A DNA stretch of 5,111 bases from Anaerolineae bacterium (GTDB lineage Bacteria > Chloroflexota > Anaerolineae > Aggregatilineales > Aggregatilineaceae): positions 1 to 5,111 of the forward strand of contig JAFGJA010000625.1 in the NCBI GenBank assembly GCA_016929355.1, read 5' to 3'. The notes under the pieces are model-generated. The model was not told the origin of the DNA and searched no databases. It saw only the letters and a program-made list of their open reading frames with translations. Below are positions 1 to 5,068 of the stretch, in pieces (position 1 is the first letter of the stretch; each line of letters begins with the position of its first letter). A program made the translations under genes and the position numbers.

Positions 1-267
1 CAGCAGTGATGGCCCGAACATCATCGCCGAAATGATCGAGACAACGGCCAGCGTCAGGAACCAATCGCACCACTGCCCCTGCCCAAAGAGGATGATCAGC
101 GCGTGCAGCGCCAGCACCACGCTCAAGCCCGGTATAATGCGGCGCAAAGAAGGCACACCCATCCAACGCGGCGGCGTCCCAATGAACGCGGTGCGCATGA
201 CAATGGGGTTATCGAGTGGGTCGTACTTGAGTTTGATCAGGCATTCCCAGATCATCCAGCTTGGCAT
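1..267 (-). CDS. Hypothetical membrane protein, N-terminal part (runs off window)
   Basis: The minus strand is open for 89 codons from an ATG at 267-265 to the window edge with no stop. The protein begins MPSWMIWECL and has a polar, probably cytoplasmic stretch of about 43 residues containing a DPLDNPIV segment (16-23). Two hydrophobic segments follow, at about 44-62 and 69-84, so it is a membrane protein with at least two helices. A good ribosome-binding site, GGGAG at 274-278, lies 6 bases before the ATG, which supports this start. It follows the cytidylate kinase-like gene by 54 bases on the same strand and is probably co-transcribed with it. I do not recognise the family. Subunits of ABC-2 type exporters sometimes have such an amino end before the first helix, but that is only a guess. 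The carboxyl end is missing. Confidence 0.6.
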   Translation of the reverse strand, partial: MPSWMIWECLIKLKYDPLDNPIVMRTAFIGTPPRWMGVPSLRRIIPGLSVVLALHALIILFGQGQWCDWFLTLAVVSIISAMMFGPSLL

Positions 268-279
268 GGTTCACTCCCG

Positions 280-308
280 GTCCTATCCGTGTTATGAGCG
301 GATAGGGC
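280..308 (-). other. Hairpin between the kinase-like gene and the membrane-protein gene
   Basis: CCTATCCG (282-289) and CGGATAGG (299-306) form a perfect 8-bp inverted repeat with a 9-base loop. A G:T and a G:C pair (281/307, 280/308) extend it. On the minus strand the hairpin ends 1-3 bases before the GGGAG ribosome-binding site of the downstream gene. No U-tract follows, so it is not a classical terminator. It may protect an mRNA end or adjust translation of the second gene, which is inference. Confidence 0.4.
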
Positions 309-321
309 TAACCGGGCGCGT

Positions 322-987
322 CTAATCGATCAGGCCCGCCCGTAGTTGGACCACCGCATCCATAATCAGTTGTACGGCAGCATCAACATCCAGTTTGCCG
401 GTATTGATTACCAGATGGTAAAGCGTCGAATCGTCCCACCGGATGCCGAAAAAACGGCCTAAATATTCAGAGGTGGCGCGATCCCGTTGGTTGATGCGCT
501 GTTGGGCTTCTTCGACGGTGAGGGATTCTTCGCGCTGCAACCGTGCAATTCGTGTGCCCGTCGGCGCGACTACGCGAATATGCAGTACGTTTGCTTTATC
601 CTGCAAAACGGCCTGTCCGCCCCGGCCTAAGATGACCATATCGCCGGATTCATAAGCGGCTTCAATCGAGTTTTTAACGAGTTCGACATACTGCGCTTCA
701 TCAATGGTCGCTTCGCTCAAGGTTTCAGCGCCGGATTTGTCACGCGCTTTAACCGCCACTGTTTTGATGGGGCGCGGGCCAGCGCGAAACAGCCGCGCAA
801 CGATGTGGCGCGCTTCATATTCATCTTCTGAATAATCGACCACATGATCCTTGTGCAGCCCGACTTCGCTGGCCGCTTCAATCATGATTTGTTTATCGAA
901 ATAGCGGTATTTCAGCACGTCACAGACCTGCCGGGCGATTGCCTCACCGCCGCTTCCCACTTGCCGGGAAATTGTAATGACTGCCAC
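322..987 (-). CDS. Cytidylate kinase-like family protein
   Basis: This 221-residue protein matches the length and pattern of the cytidylate kinase-like P-loop family (Pfam type Cytidylate_kin2). It opens MAVITISRQVGSGGEAIA. The P-loop is the variant GSGG at 11-14 without the usual Lys-Ser/Thr, as is typical of this family. YRYFDK follows at 27-32, and VILGRGG at 118-124 is the second nucleotide-site strand. An arginine-rich lid-like region has R146, R149 and R152, then SLTVEEAQQRI and DRATSEYLGRFFG (169-181). LVINTGK (192-198) is the last core strand. The family is predicted to phosphorylate nucleotides or a related small substrate in the cytoplasm, but the substrate is rarely known, so I do not call it cmk. 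The start is GTG at 987-985, chosen because AGGAGGG lies 6 bases upstream. It is followed by the membrane-protein gene 54 bases downstream, and its own upstream gap is 330 bases. Confidence 0.9.
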   Translation of the reverse strand: MAVITISRQVGSGGEAIARQVCDVLKYRYFDKQIMIEAASEVGLHKDHVVDYSEDEYEARHIVARLFRAGPRPIKTVAVKARDKSGAETLSEATIDEAQYVELVKNSIEAAYESGDMVILGRGGQAVLQDKANVLHIRVVAPTGTRIARLQREESLTVEEAQQRINQRDRATSEYLGRFFGIRWDDSTLYHLVINTGKLDVDAAVQLIMDAVVQLRAGLID

Positions 988-993
988 TACGCG

Positions 994-1000
994 CCCTCCT
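994..1000 (-). promoter_or_regulatory. Ribosome-binding site of the cytidylate kinase-like gene
   Basis: The minus strand reads AGGAGGG here, an almost ideal Shine-Dalgarno sequence 6 bases before a GTG codon. It fixes the start at 987 although the start codon is not ATG. Confidence 0.75.
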
Positions 1001-1022
1001 CGAACGAATCGTCGTTTCTTTC

Positions 1023-1028
1023 ATTCTA
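1023..1028 (-). promoter_or_regulatory. Possible -10 box of the cytidylate kinase-like gene
   Basis: TAGAAT on the minus strand lies 35 bases before the GTG start, a plausible -10 position with a short leader. No convincing -35 box is seen 17 bases upstream (GTGGCG at best). The same hexamer at nearly the same distance precedes the SGNH hydrolase gene, which makes it slightly more believable. Confidence 0.3.
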
Positions 1029-1150
1029 CCGCGTTCAAAGCGCGCCGCCACTGCGGATCAGCACAAATTCAACGCAAGACTTGTACATATCACTAAAGTT
1101 CTGAAATTATGCATTTTTCGGTCTTGATCGTTCTTCTGCCAATGAACCGA

Positions 1151-1242
1151 AGTTGTCAGTTATTAGTTTTCAGTAAACCCTGAACCCTTCGCCAGCGCTC
1201 GATAAGGTTTTACTAATAACTTAGAACTAAAAACGTATAACT
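1151..1242. repeat. AT-rich imperfect inverted-repeat element
   Basis: The left arm 1151-1174 and the reverse complement of 1219-1242 agree at 18 of 24 positions. Within it, AGTTATTAGT (1158-1167) and ACTAATAACT (1212-1221) are a perfect 10-bp inverted repeat, and AGTAAACC (1172-1179) is mirrored by GGTTTTACT (1206-1214). The arms are AT-rich while the centre (about 1178-1204) is GC-richer, a make-up common in small palindromic intergenic repeats. It occupies most of the 330-base gap between the SGNH and kinase-like genes, which otherwise holds no gene that I can support. Confidence 0.4.
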
Positions 1243-1306
1243 TCTTGTCCCTGATAGCAGGACCATCATTGCTTGAATCCGTCGAAAATCCAAAAGTGTA
1301 TAACTT
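1229..1306. repeat. Pair of 15-base near-identical direct repeats
   Basis: AAAAACGTATAACTT (1229-1243) and AAAAGTGTATAACTT (1292-1306) match at 13 of 15 positions and start 63 bases apart, about six helical turns. The first copy overlaps the right arm of the inverted-repeat element; the second lies just downstream of the SGNH stop codon. They could be remnants of a repeated element or paired protein-binding sites; the sequence does not say which. Confidence 0.3.
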
Positions 1307-1317
1307 GAGAATATGAT

Positions 1318-2193
1318 TCACTGTGGGCAGCGTTCCGCCACTGCCGCCTGAATCGTGGGTAGCATAGCCTCGGCCATCAGGCGGTGGCCGTTGGGGGCCG
1401 GGTGGCGATCCACGACGGAGAGCGTATCGCCCCCGGATGGAATCAGGGTGATCGGATAGTCCGGGACCAGACTTTCGCTGAGCGGATTGTGGAAGCCGAA
1501 GAAAATGACTCGCCCATCGGCGGCTAACGCGGCAATGTCGGCCTGAAACCGGGGGAGATCGTCATATTTTGTTTCGCCCTGGTTGCTGTCTGCAAGATCG
1601 TCTGACCCATCTTCCGGCATCGTGCCGGTGCTGTTGCCGGAGGTCAGGTAATATGCGCCGTAAACCAGATACATTTTGAGAAAGCTGGTTTTGGGTTGGC
1701 GCGTGACGGAAATGGTATAGTTGGCATCATTGCCAATGACCAGATACACGAACAGATCGGCGTCAGGGAAGTCGTTTAACGTGCGCAAGACGTTTTCGCT
1801 GTTGTATTGGTCCAGTCCGGCATTGATGACCGTTGTTCCGTCGAGTTGTTCCGCAACCCGATTGACCCACACTTCATCGTCATCCACGCCATGCCCCCAG
1901 GTGAAGCTGTCCCCGACAAATACCACGGTGCAGGGTCCGCCCTGGCTGGCCGGAACCTTGCGCGTGAAATCCTCAAGTTGGGTCGCCGTCCACCCGTGAA
2001 ACTGGTATGTGCCGGGAGGCAGCACGGCGATCCGGTTGGGATGCGTCTGGGCCTTGTTCCAGAGATCGGCTACATCCCAGAAATAGTACATGCCCCAGGG
2101 ATCGAGCCAGCGCAGCAGCATTTCAGAGCCGAGCAGCGTCAGGCACACCGAGATCAGCATCATGATGATTTTCATGCGAAAGTTCAATTTCAT
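1318..2193 (-). CDS. Membrane-anchored SGNH/GDSL hydrolase
   Basis: I place the start at ATG 2193-2191, giving 291 residues, because AGGAG (2200-2204) lies 6 bases before it. An ATG six codons upstream (2211) has no such site. A hydrophobic segment at about 9-27 is a signal anchor, so the enzyme should face outward. SGNH blocks are clear: FVGDSFTWG with nucleophile Ser96, INAG with Gly126, GND with Asn155, and the carboxyl-terminal DRHPAPNGH with Asp262 and His264. These supply the catalytic triad and oxyanion hole of esterases, lipases and carbohydrate O-acetyl-handling enzymes. Residues 172-210 form an acidic, low-complexity insert (GTMPEDGSDDLADSN) that I take as a surface loop. The substrate is unknown; a glycan ester is plausible next to a glycosyltransferase. 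It is on the same strand as its neighbours but separated by long gaps, so it is probably transcribed alone. Confidence 0.9.
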   Translation of the reverse strand: MKLNFRMKIIMMLISVCLTLLGSEMLLRWLDPWGMYYFWDVADLWNKAQTHPNRIAVLPPGTYQFHGWTATQLEDFTRKVPASQGGPCTVVFVGDSFTWGHGVDDDEVWVNRVAEQLDGTTVINAGLDQYNSENVLRTLNDFPDADLFVYLVIGNDANYTISVTRQPKTSFLKMYLVYGAYYLTSGNSTGTMPEDGSDDLADSNQGETKYDDLPRFQADIAALAADGRVIFFGFHNPLSESLVPDYPITLIPSGGDTLSVVDRHPAPNGHRLMAEAMLPTIQAAVAERCPQ

Positions 2194-2199
2194 ACCAAA

Positions 2200-2204
2200 C
2201 TCCT
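2200..2204 (-). promoter_or_regulatory. Ribosome-binding site that sets the SGNH hydrolase start
   Basis: AGGAG on the minus strand with a 6-base spacer to the ATG at 2193. It lies inside the longer reading frame that begins at 2211, which argues for the inner start. Confidence 0.7.
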
Positions 2205-2229
2205 GGGGCATGGCGCGCTCGTTTGTCCC

Positions 2230-2237
2230 ATTCTATA
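2230..2237 (-). promoter_or_regulatory. Possible -10 region of the SGNH hydrolase gene
   Basis: The minus strand reads TATAGAAT, which contains both TATAGA and TAGAAT. It lies 36 bases before the chosen ATG. No good -35 box is present at 17 bases. This distance and hexamer mirror the site before the kinase-like gene. Confidence 0.35.
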
Positions 2238-2301
2238 CCGGATTGCGCCGCGTTGCATAACGGGGGATCAGGGGGCATTTCAAGTGTGTTCACGAATTTT
2301 G

Positions 2302-2370
2302 TGTAGGGGCAGACCAGCGTGTGCGTGTTGCGCTCTATGCAAAGGGAGCACACATTGGTGCTCCCCTACA
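2302..2370. repeat. 69-base element with TGTAGGGG terminal inverted repeats
   Basis: The left end, starting TGTAGGGG at 2302, and the reverse complement of the right end, starting at 2370, agree at 18 of 23 ungapped positions. The outermost 8 bases (TGTAGGGG/CCCCTACA) are perfect, and ACCA and GTGTGC blocks are also shared. The middle of about 23 bases is unpaired. No target-site duplication is obvious. Small GTAGGGG-ended palindromes are a known style of dispersed intergenic repeat. It lies in the 208-base gap between the GT39 stop and the SGNH start, and a related CTCCCCTAC sequence recurs at 5081-5089. Confidence 0.6.
2341..2365 (-). terminator. Probable intrinsic terminator of the GT39 gene
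   Basis: On the minus strand GGGAGCAC pairs perfectly with GTGCTCCC (2358-2365 with 2344-2351) around a 6-base loop, followed by only UUU before GCAU. It is 37 bases past the GT39 stop codon. The short U-tract makes it weak. The hairpin is one arm of the 69-base repeat, so the element may supply this terminator. Confidence 0.45.
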
Positions 2371-2401
2371 TGAACGTTAAGAGGTGATGTGGTTAGTTGG
2401 C

Positions 2402-3988
2402 CTATTTCTCCGCGTACAACTGCTGCTGAGTATCGACCAGCAAGATCGTGACGCCGTTGAAAAACTGCTGCTCGATCACCTGGCCGCGCCGCAGATGCAA
2501 CCATTCACCCATGATCGACAGCGTAGGATCAAACGGGTCGAAATTGGGCATGACGCCCATCCGGTGTACGTCCTCGTTCGGATTGCGATACATGACCCAG
2601 ACGCGCGCGGCGCTTTGTTCGACCTCGGTGGTATCCGATATGTTGCGCAGCAAGATGATCGGCGCACCGGGATTTTCGTTGAGCACGGCCTCATCGGTTT
2701 TGTAATAACGCAAAAAGGCTTCGCGCGTATTATCGCGTTCGAGCATGATCGCATCGCCAGGCTGGATATGCTCCGCGACATAATCCGCCGCATTGCGCCA
2801 GTCGGCCCGCTTGTAGCTGCCGTCATAGAACGAAAACAGGACAACATAGGCTCCGGTCACGATCAGGATCAGCATCGCGCCGCGCCAGATGCGCCGGGCT
2901 GCATTTTTCTTCCAGCCCTGCATGACCAGGATCAGCAGGGCGGGCAGCGCGACCATGAAATAGCGATCCACGTAAAACGAAACGATGTAGCGCGAGATCA
3001 GGAACACCGGGAGCAGGGTTGCGCCGAAAACGGCCACCCAGTAGAAGGTCGTATGATCGCGGCGGCGTTCGCCAAACGCATAGGCGATGCCCAGGATCAA
3101 GCCCATCGTCACCACCATGAGCGCCGGGAACAACTTCCAACTGAACACGCCATCATAACCTAAGGTCATGTTCCAGATCGTGAGCGGCAGATCGTTAACC
3201 GTTGGTTGGGTGATCCAGTTGGCCGCGGTGCTCATGGGACGCTGCATGGCGAGATATAGCCAGGTCAGCGCCGGGATCATGGCGATGATCTGCGCGATCA
3301 TCCAGCGCCGCACAAACGCGCCTTTATAGCGAATGGTGAAGGCAAAAACTGCGAATTGTGCGCCAAAGAGGGCGGCACTCGTGAAATGGGTGGCGTAGGC
3401 GACCATGCTGGTGAGCGTTAAGCCGATCCATATGGCGCGCGTGCGATTGCCACGTTGTAATTGCAGGAAAAAGTAGGTAACCAGGAGCGCCAGAACGAAC
3501 AGCATCGCGTAGGGGCGCGCTGTGCGGGAGAGCCACACATGAAACGGATTCACGGCCAGTAGTGCGCCGATCCACAACGCCATTTCCCGATCCCGGTAGA
3601 ACCGCAGGACCATAAAGATCGTCAAGCCGATCCCCAATAATCCCAGCAGGGCCGAAGGTAATCGTAACCATGTTTCAGTCGAATTTGGAATGAGACGCAG
3701 CGTCCAGAAATACAACGGCGTCTGGTTGCCCGCCGCCATCAGCGAGGCCAGGGATTCATTAAACGGTGCTTGGGCGCGTAAGGCGGTTAGAGCTTCGTCC
3801 GTCCACAGACTGGCTTCGCCCAGATTCCAGACGCGCAAGACCAGGGCCACGACCATGATCAGCACAATACCGCTAATGAAGTAGCGCGGGCCAACGTTGG
3901 TTGCCCGCCCAAATCCAGCCTGGGGACCATACGCCACACGCCGTGAGTGCGCCGTTGTCCCACCTACACCGACAGTCAATAAACGCAT
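2402..3988 (-). CDS. GT39-type (GT-C fold) integral membrane glycosyltransferase
   Basis: This 528-residue protein has a 36-residue polar amino end and then about eleven hydrophobic segments, the first at about 37-53. Diagnostic points of the GT39/PMT_2 (ArnT-like) family are the acidic pair in LWTDEA (Asp64, Glu65) in the first outer loop, QTPLYFW at 89-95, RLPSALLG at 109-116 and SRTARPYA at 154-161. RYFMVALPALLIL lies in a late helix. A soluble carboxyl domain of about 140 residues starts near 387 and contains DWR (396-398) and QPGDAIML. Such enzymes move a sugar from a polyprenyl-phosphate donor to a protein, lipid or glycan on the outer face of the membrane; donor and acceptor cannot be told here. 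The ATG start has a GGGGG stretch 4 bases upstream, a tight but possible site. It is transcribed away from cutA. An AT-rich TTATAT at 4003-4008 is too close to the start for a normal leader, so the promoter is uncertain. Confidence 0.9.
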   Translation of the reverse strand: MRLLTVGVGGTTAHSRRVAYGPQAGFGRATNVGPRYFISGIVLIMVVALVLRVWNLGEASLWTDEALTALRAQAPFNESLASLMAAGNQTPLYFWTLRLIPNSTETWLRLPSALLGLLGIGLTIFMVLRFYRDREMALWIGALLAVNPFHVWLSRTARPYAMLFVLALLVTYFFLQLQRGNRTRAIWIGLTLTSMVAYATHFTSAALFGAQFAVFAFTIRYKGAFVRRWMIAQIIAMIPALTWLYLAMQRPMSTAANWITQPTVNDLPLTIWNMTLGYDGVFSWKLFPALMVVTMGLILGIAYAFGERRRDHTTFYWVAVFGATLLPVFLISRYIVSFYVDRYFMVALPALLILVMQGWKKNAARRIWRGAMLILIVTGAYVVLFSFYDGSYKRADWRNAADYVAEHIQPGDAIMLERDNTREAFLRYYKTDEAVLNENPGAPIILLRNISDTTEVEQSAARVWVMYRNPNEDVHRMGVMPNFDPFDPTLSIMGEWLHLRRGQVIEQQFFNGVTILLVDTQQQLYAEK

Positions 3989-4084
3989 ACAACCCCCATT
4001 GTATATAACAACGATAGTAGGTCGGCTCAGTGTGCTTGCTTACTCCCAAAAAACACCCGAACCGATCACCGTAGCCGCTTGCCC

Positions 4085-4093
4085 TGATAAAAT
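4085..4093 (+). promoter_or_regulatory. Possible extended -10 promoter for a small plus-strand RNA
   Basis: TGATAAAAT fits the extended -10 form TGnTAnAAT. No -35 box is evident. The next protein gene on this strand begins 380 bases away behind a terminator, so any product would be a short RNA starting near 4100 and ending at about 4218. Confidence 0.3.
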
Positions 4094-4109
4094 GCCTATC
4101 TTTGATCTA

Positions 4110-4208
4110 CTACGTAAGTGGCCTGGAATTGTTGCTCAGGACAAACAAGCCTGCCCCATTTTTCATTGTGCCATCTTTTGAAAACAATTACCAGTCCCCT
4201 TAAGTTAG
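4110..4208 (+). ncRNA. Candidate structured small RNA or MITE-like hairpin
   Basis: Bases 4110-4133 can pair with 4183-4208 in about 21 base pairs interrupted by three mismatches and two single-base bulges. The best part is CTGGAATTGTT (4123-4133) against AACAATTACCAG (4183-4194), 11 pairs with one bulged A. The 49-base loop holds CAGG/CCTG (4137-4140 and 4150-4153 region), a possible small inner stem. The outer strand of this helix shares bases with the terminator hairpin at 4196-4211, so the two folds exclude each other. A promoter-like box upstream and a terminator downstream favour an RNA of about 118 bases. Symmetric terminal repeats equally suggest a small mobile element. It matches no RNA family I know. 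Confidence 0.35.
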
Positions 4209-4218
4209 GGGTTTTTCT
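4196..4218 (+). terminator. Plus-strand intrinsic terminator
   Basis: CCCCT (4196-4200) pairs with AGGGG (4207-4211) around a 6-base loop, followed at once by TTTTTCT (4212-4218). The stem is short but GC-rich and the U-tract is good. No protein gene on the plus strand ends here, so it would end the candidate small RNA. Confidence 0.5.
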
Positions 4219-4224
4219 CCCCGT

Positions 4225-4264
4225 GAAAAACGCTCATCAGAGGGGAAAGTTCCCTTAATGAGCG
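4225..4264 (-). terminator. Minus-strand intrinsic terminator with no gene in front of it
   Basis: CGCTCAT (4231-4237) and ATGAGCG (4258-4264) are a perfect 7-bp stem. Inside it AGGGGA (4241-4246) pairs with TTCCCT (4250-4255) using one G:T, with a 3-base loop. Read on the minus strand the hairpin is followed by TTTTTC. This is the strongest terminator shape in the window, yet the gene to its right, cutA, is on the other strand. Confidence 0.55.
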
Positions 4265-4282
4265 CTGCATCACCTTAATAGT

Positions 4283-4315
4283 AGTATATTTTCCAAAATT
4301 ACGCCCACTTGTCAA
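4283..4315 (-). promoter_or_regulatory. Weak minus-strand promoter candidate
   Basis: A perfect -35 hexamer TTGACA (4310-4315) and a TATACT (4283-4288) lie on the minus strand, but they are 21 bases apart, longer than the normal 16-18. If it works, the RNA would start near 4276 and meet the minus-strand terminator within about 50 bases. Confidence 0.25.
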
Positions 4316-4353
4316 GATCAAGCCTCTAACTTGGCCTCCAGCGCCGGAGAATC

Positions 4354-4375
4354 GTCAGGTTGGTTTGAATCTGAC
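4354..4375. promoter_or_regulatory. Operator-like dyad upstream of cutA
   Basis: GTCAGGTT (4354-4361) and AATCTGAC (4368-4375) form an 8-bp dyad with one G:T pair and a 6-base centre. It lies about 55 bases before the cutA -10 box, in a position where an activator could bind. No regulator gene is in the window. Confidence 0.3.
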
Positions 4376-4415
4376 CGCCGCGCCTGATTCCAGCATGTTC
4401 TAGGCAGAAACTTGT

Positions 4416-4424
4416 TGCTATAAT
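4416..4424 (+). promoter_or_regulatory. cutA promoter, extended -10
   Basis: TGCTATAAT is a full consensus extended -10 (TGnTATAAT). The -35 region at 4396-4401 (TGTTCT) is poor, as is usual when the TG extension is present. Transcription would start near 4431, leaving a leader of about 43 bases. It probably drives cutA and the overlapping deacetylase gene. Confidence 0.7.
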
Positions 4425-4462
4425 TTCTAACCAAACGCACGAGTCTTGCATCATACCAATAA

Positions 4463-4468
4463 AGGGAG
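4463..4468 (+). promoter_or_regulatory. Ribosome-binding site of cutA
   Basis: AGGGAG with 5 bases before the ATG at 4474. It supports the start given. Confidence 0.7.
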
Positions 4469-4473
4469 TTACG

Positions 4474-4791
4474 ATGGCCGACCATGTGGTGGTTTATGTC
4501 ACGGCTGCGTCCGAAGTTCAGGCCCGGCGCATTGCCCGGCGCTTGCTGCAAAATGAACTGATCGCTGCCGCGAATTTTGCCCCCGTCGATACGATGTTTT
4601 TGTGGAAGGGTGATATTCAGGAAGAAGAAGAAGTGTCGATGATCCTGATTACGCGCGTGGATAAATTTGATCAGGTGGTGGATATGGTCAAGACGATTCA
4701 CACCCACGACACCCCGACGATTATCGCGCTGCCGATCTTGTTAGGTTCGCGTGAGTATTTAAACTGGATAGATCATGAAATTGGAGACTGA
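4474..4791 (+). CDS. cutA: CutA1 family divalent-cation tolerance protein
   Basis: The 105-residue length and pattern are typical of CutA1, a small trimeric ferredoxin-like-fold protein of the cytoplasm. Visible hallmarks are VYVTAAS at 7-13, the helix QARRIARRLLQNELIAAANF (16-35), LWKGDIQEEEEV (43-54) with the conserved W and acidic turn, LITR (58-61), and TPTIIALPILLGSREYLNWI (80-99). The usual ACVN of the family is AAAN here, so the common cysteine is absent. The usual H-x-Y-E-x-P is HTHDTP (76-81), with a second histidine in place of tyrosine. CutA was linked to copper tolerance in E. coli, but its general role is unsettled, and related proteins may act as small-ligand or signalling trimers. 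It has its own strong promoter and overlaps the next gene by 17 bases. Confidence 0.96.
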   Translation: MADHVVVYVTAASEVQARRIARRLLQNELIAAANFAPVDTMFLWKGDIQEEEEVSMILITRVDKFDQVVDMVKTIHTHDTPTIIALPILLGSREYLNWIDHEIGD

Positions 4792-5056
4792 GCAGGTCGT
4801 ATCAGCCAACCACACCAAACGCTTGTTGATTTCGTTCGCTCACCCGGATGATGAATCCTTTGGGATGGGCGGCGTGATTGCCTATTATGTGGCGCGCGGC
4901 ATTGAAGTGAGCCTGATTTGCTCGACCAATGGCGATGTGGGCACGGTTGATCCTGAATTTATGCGGGATTACGACACGGTAGCCGATTTGCGATTGGCGG
5001 AACTGCGCTGCGCCGCCGATATGCTCGGTATCAAAAATAGACTTTATCGGGAATAA
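4775..5056 (+). CDS. PIG-L/LmbE family deacetylase, truncated N-terminal fragment
   Basis: The 93-residue product carries the amino end of the PIG-L (LmbE-like) zinc de-N-acetylase fold. The motif FAHPDDE (21-27) has metal ligands His23 and Asp26 and catalytic base Asp25, followed by GMGG (30-33), the strand VSLICSTNGDVGTVDPEF (45-62) and helix RLAELRCAADMLGI (72-85). Family members are usually 220-270 residues, and the third metal ligand, a histidine about 130 residues further on, is missing, so this product should be inactive. It stops at TAA 5054-5056. The +1 frame reads IDFIG (5037-5051), resembling the next family strand, but then loses similarity and stops at 5102; the third frame stops at once. 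A frameshift plus rearrangement, a real decayed gene, or poor assembly at the end would all explain this. The ATG lies inside cutA (17-base overlap), implying coupled translation; its own ribosome-binding site is weak. Confidence 0.82.
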   Translation: MKLETEQVVSANHTKRLLISFAHPDDESFGMGGVIAYYVARGIEVSLICSTNGDVGTVDPEFMRDYDTVADLRLAELRCAADMLGIKNRLYRE

Positions 5057-5068
5057 CGAACTGGCGGA

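Noticed and set aside
1117..1151. TTCGGT/ACCGAA inverted repeat as a terminator of the SGNH gene
   Set aside because: Only a 6-bp stem with a 23-base loop and no U-tract on the minus strand.
1247..1263. Small GTCC(C)TG/CAGGAC hairpin downstream of the SGNH gene
   Set aside because: It has six pairs with a bulge and no U-tract, which is within chance expectation.
2194..2211. Upstream ATG giving a 297-residue SGNH hydrolase
   Set aside because: No ribosome-binding site precedes it, and the AGGAG for the inner ATG lies within these six codons.
1807..2373. 188-codon plus-strand frame opposite the SGNH hydrolase
   Set aside because: The minus strand carries all SGNH catalytic blocks, while the plus frame shows none and runs through the repeat element.
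2384..3163. 259-codon plus-strand frame opposite GT39
   Set aside because: It is the antisense shadow of GT39: rich in His, Asp and Gln as expected for the complement of a hydrophobic protein, and with no domain.
3897..4181. 94-codon plus-strand frame starting inside the GT39 amino end
   Set aside because: Its first third is antisense to GT39, it has no ribosome-binding site worth naming, and the protein looks like nothing known.
4233..4240. CTGATGAG on the minus strand next to hairpins, resembling a hammerhead ribozyme core
   Set aside because: The bases after a possible second stem do not give GAAA followed by a strand that can close the third stem. The CTGATGAG bases are instead part of the terminator stem.
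4318..4707. 129-codon minus-strand frame ending just before the minus-strand terminator
   Set aside because: It lies antisense over most of cutA, has a low-complexity composition and no recognisable domain, while cutA is a clear family match.
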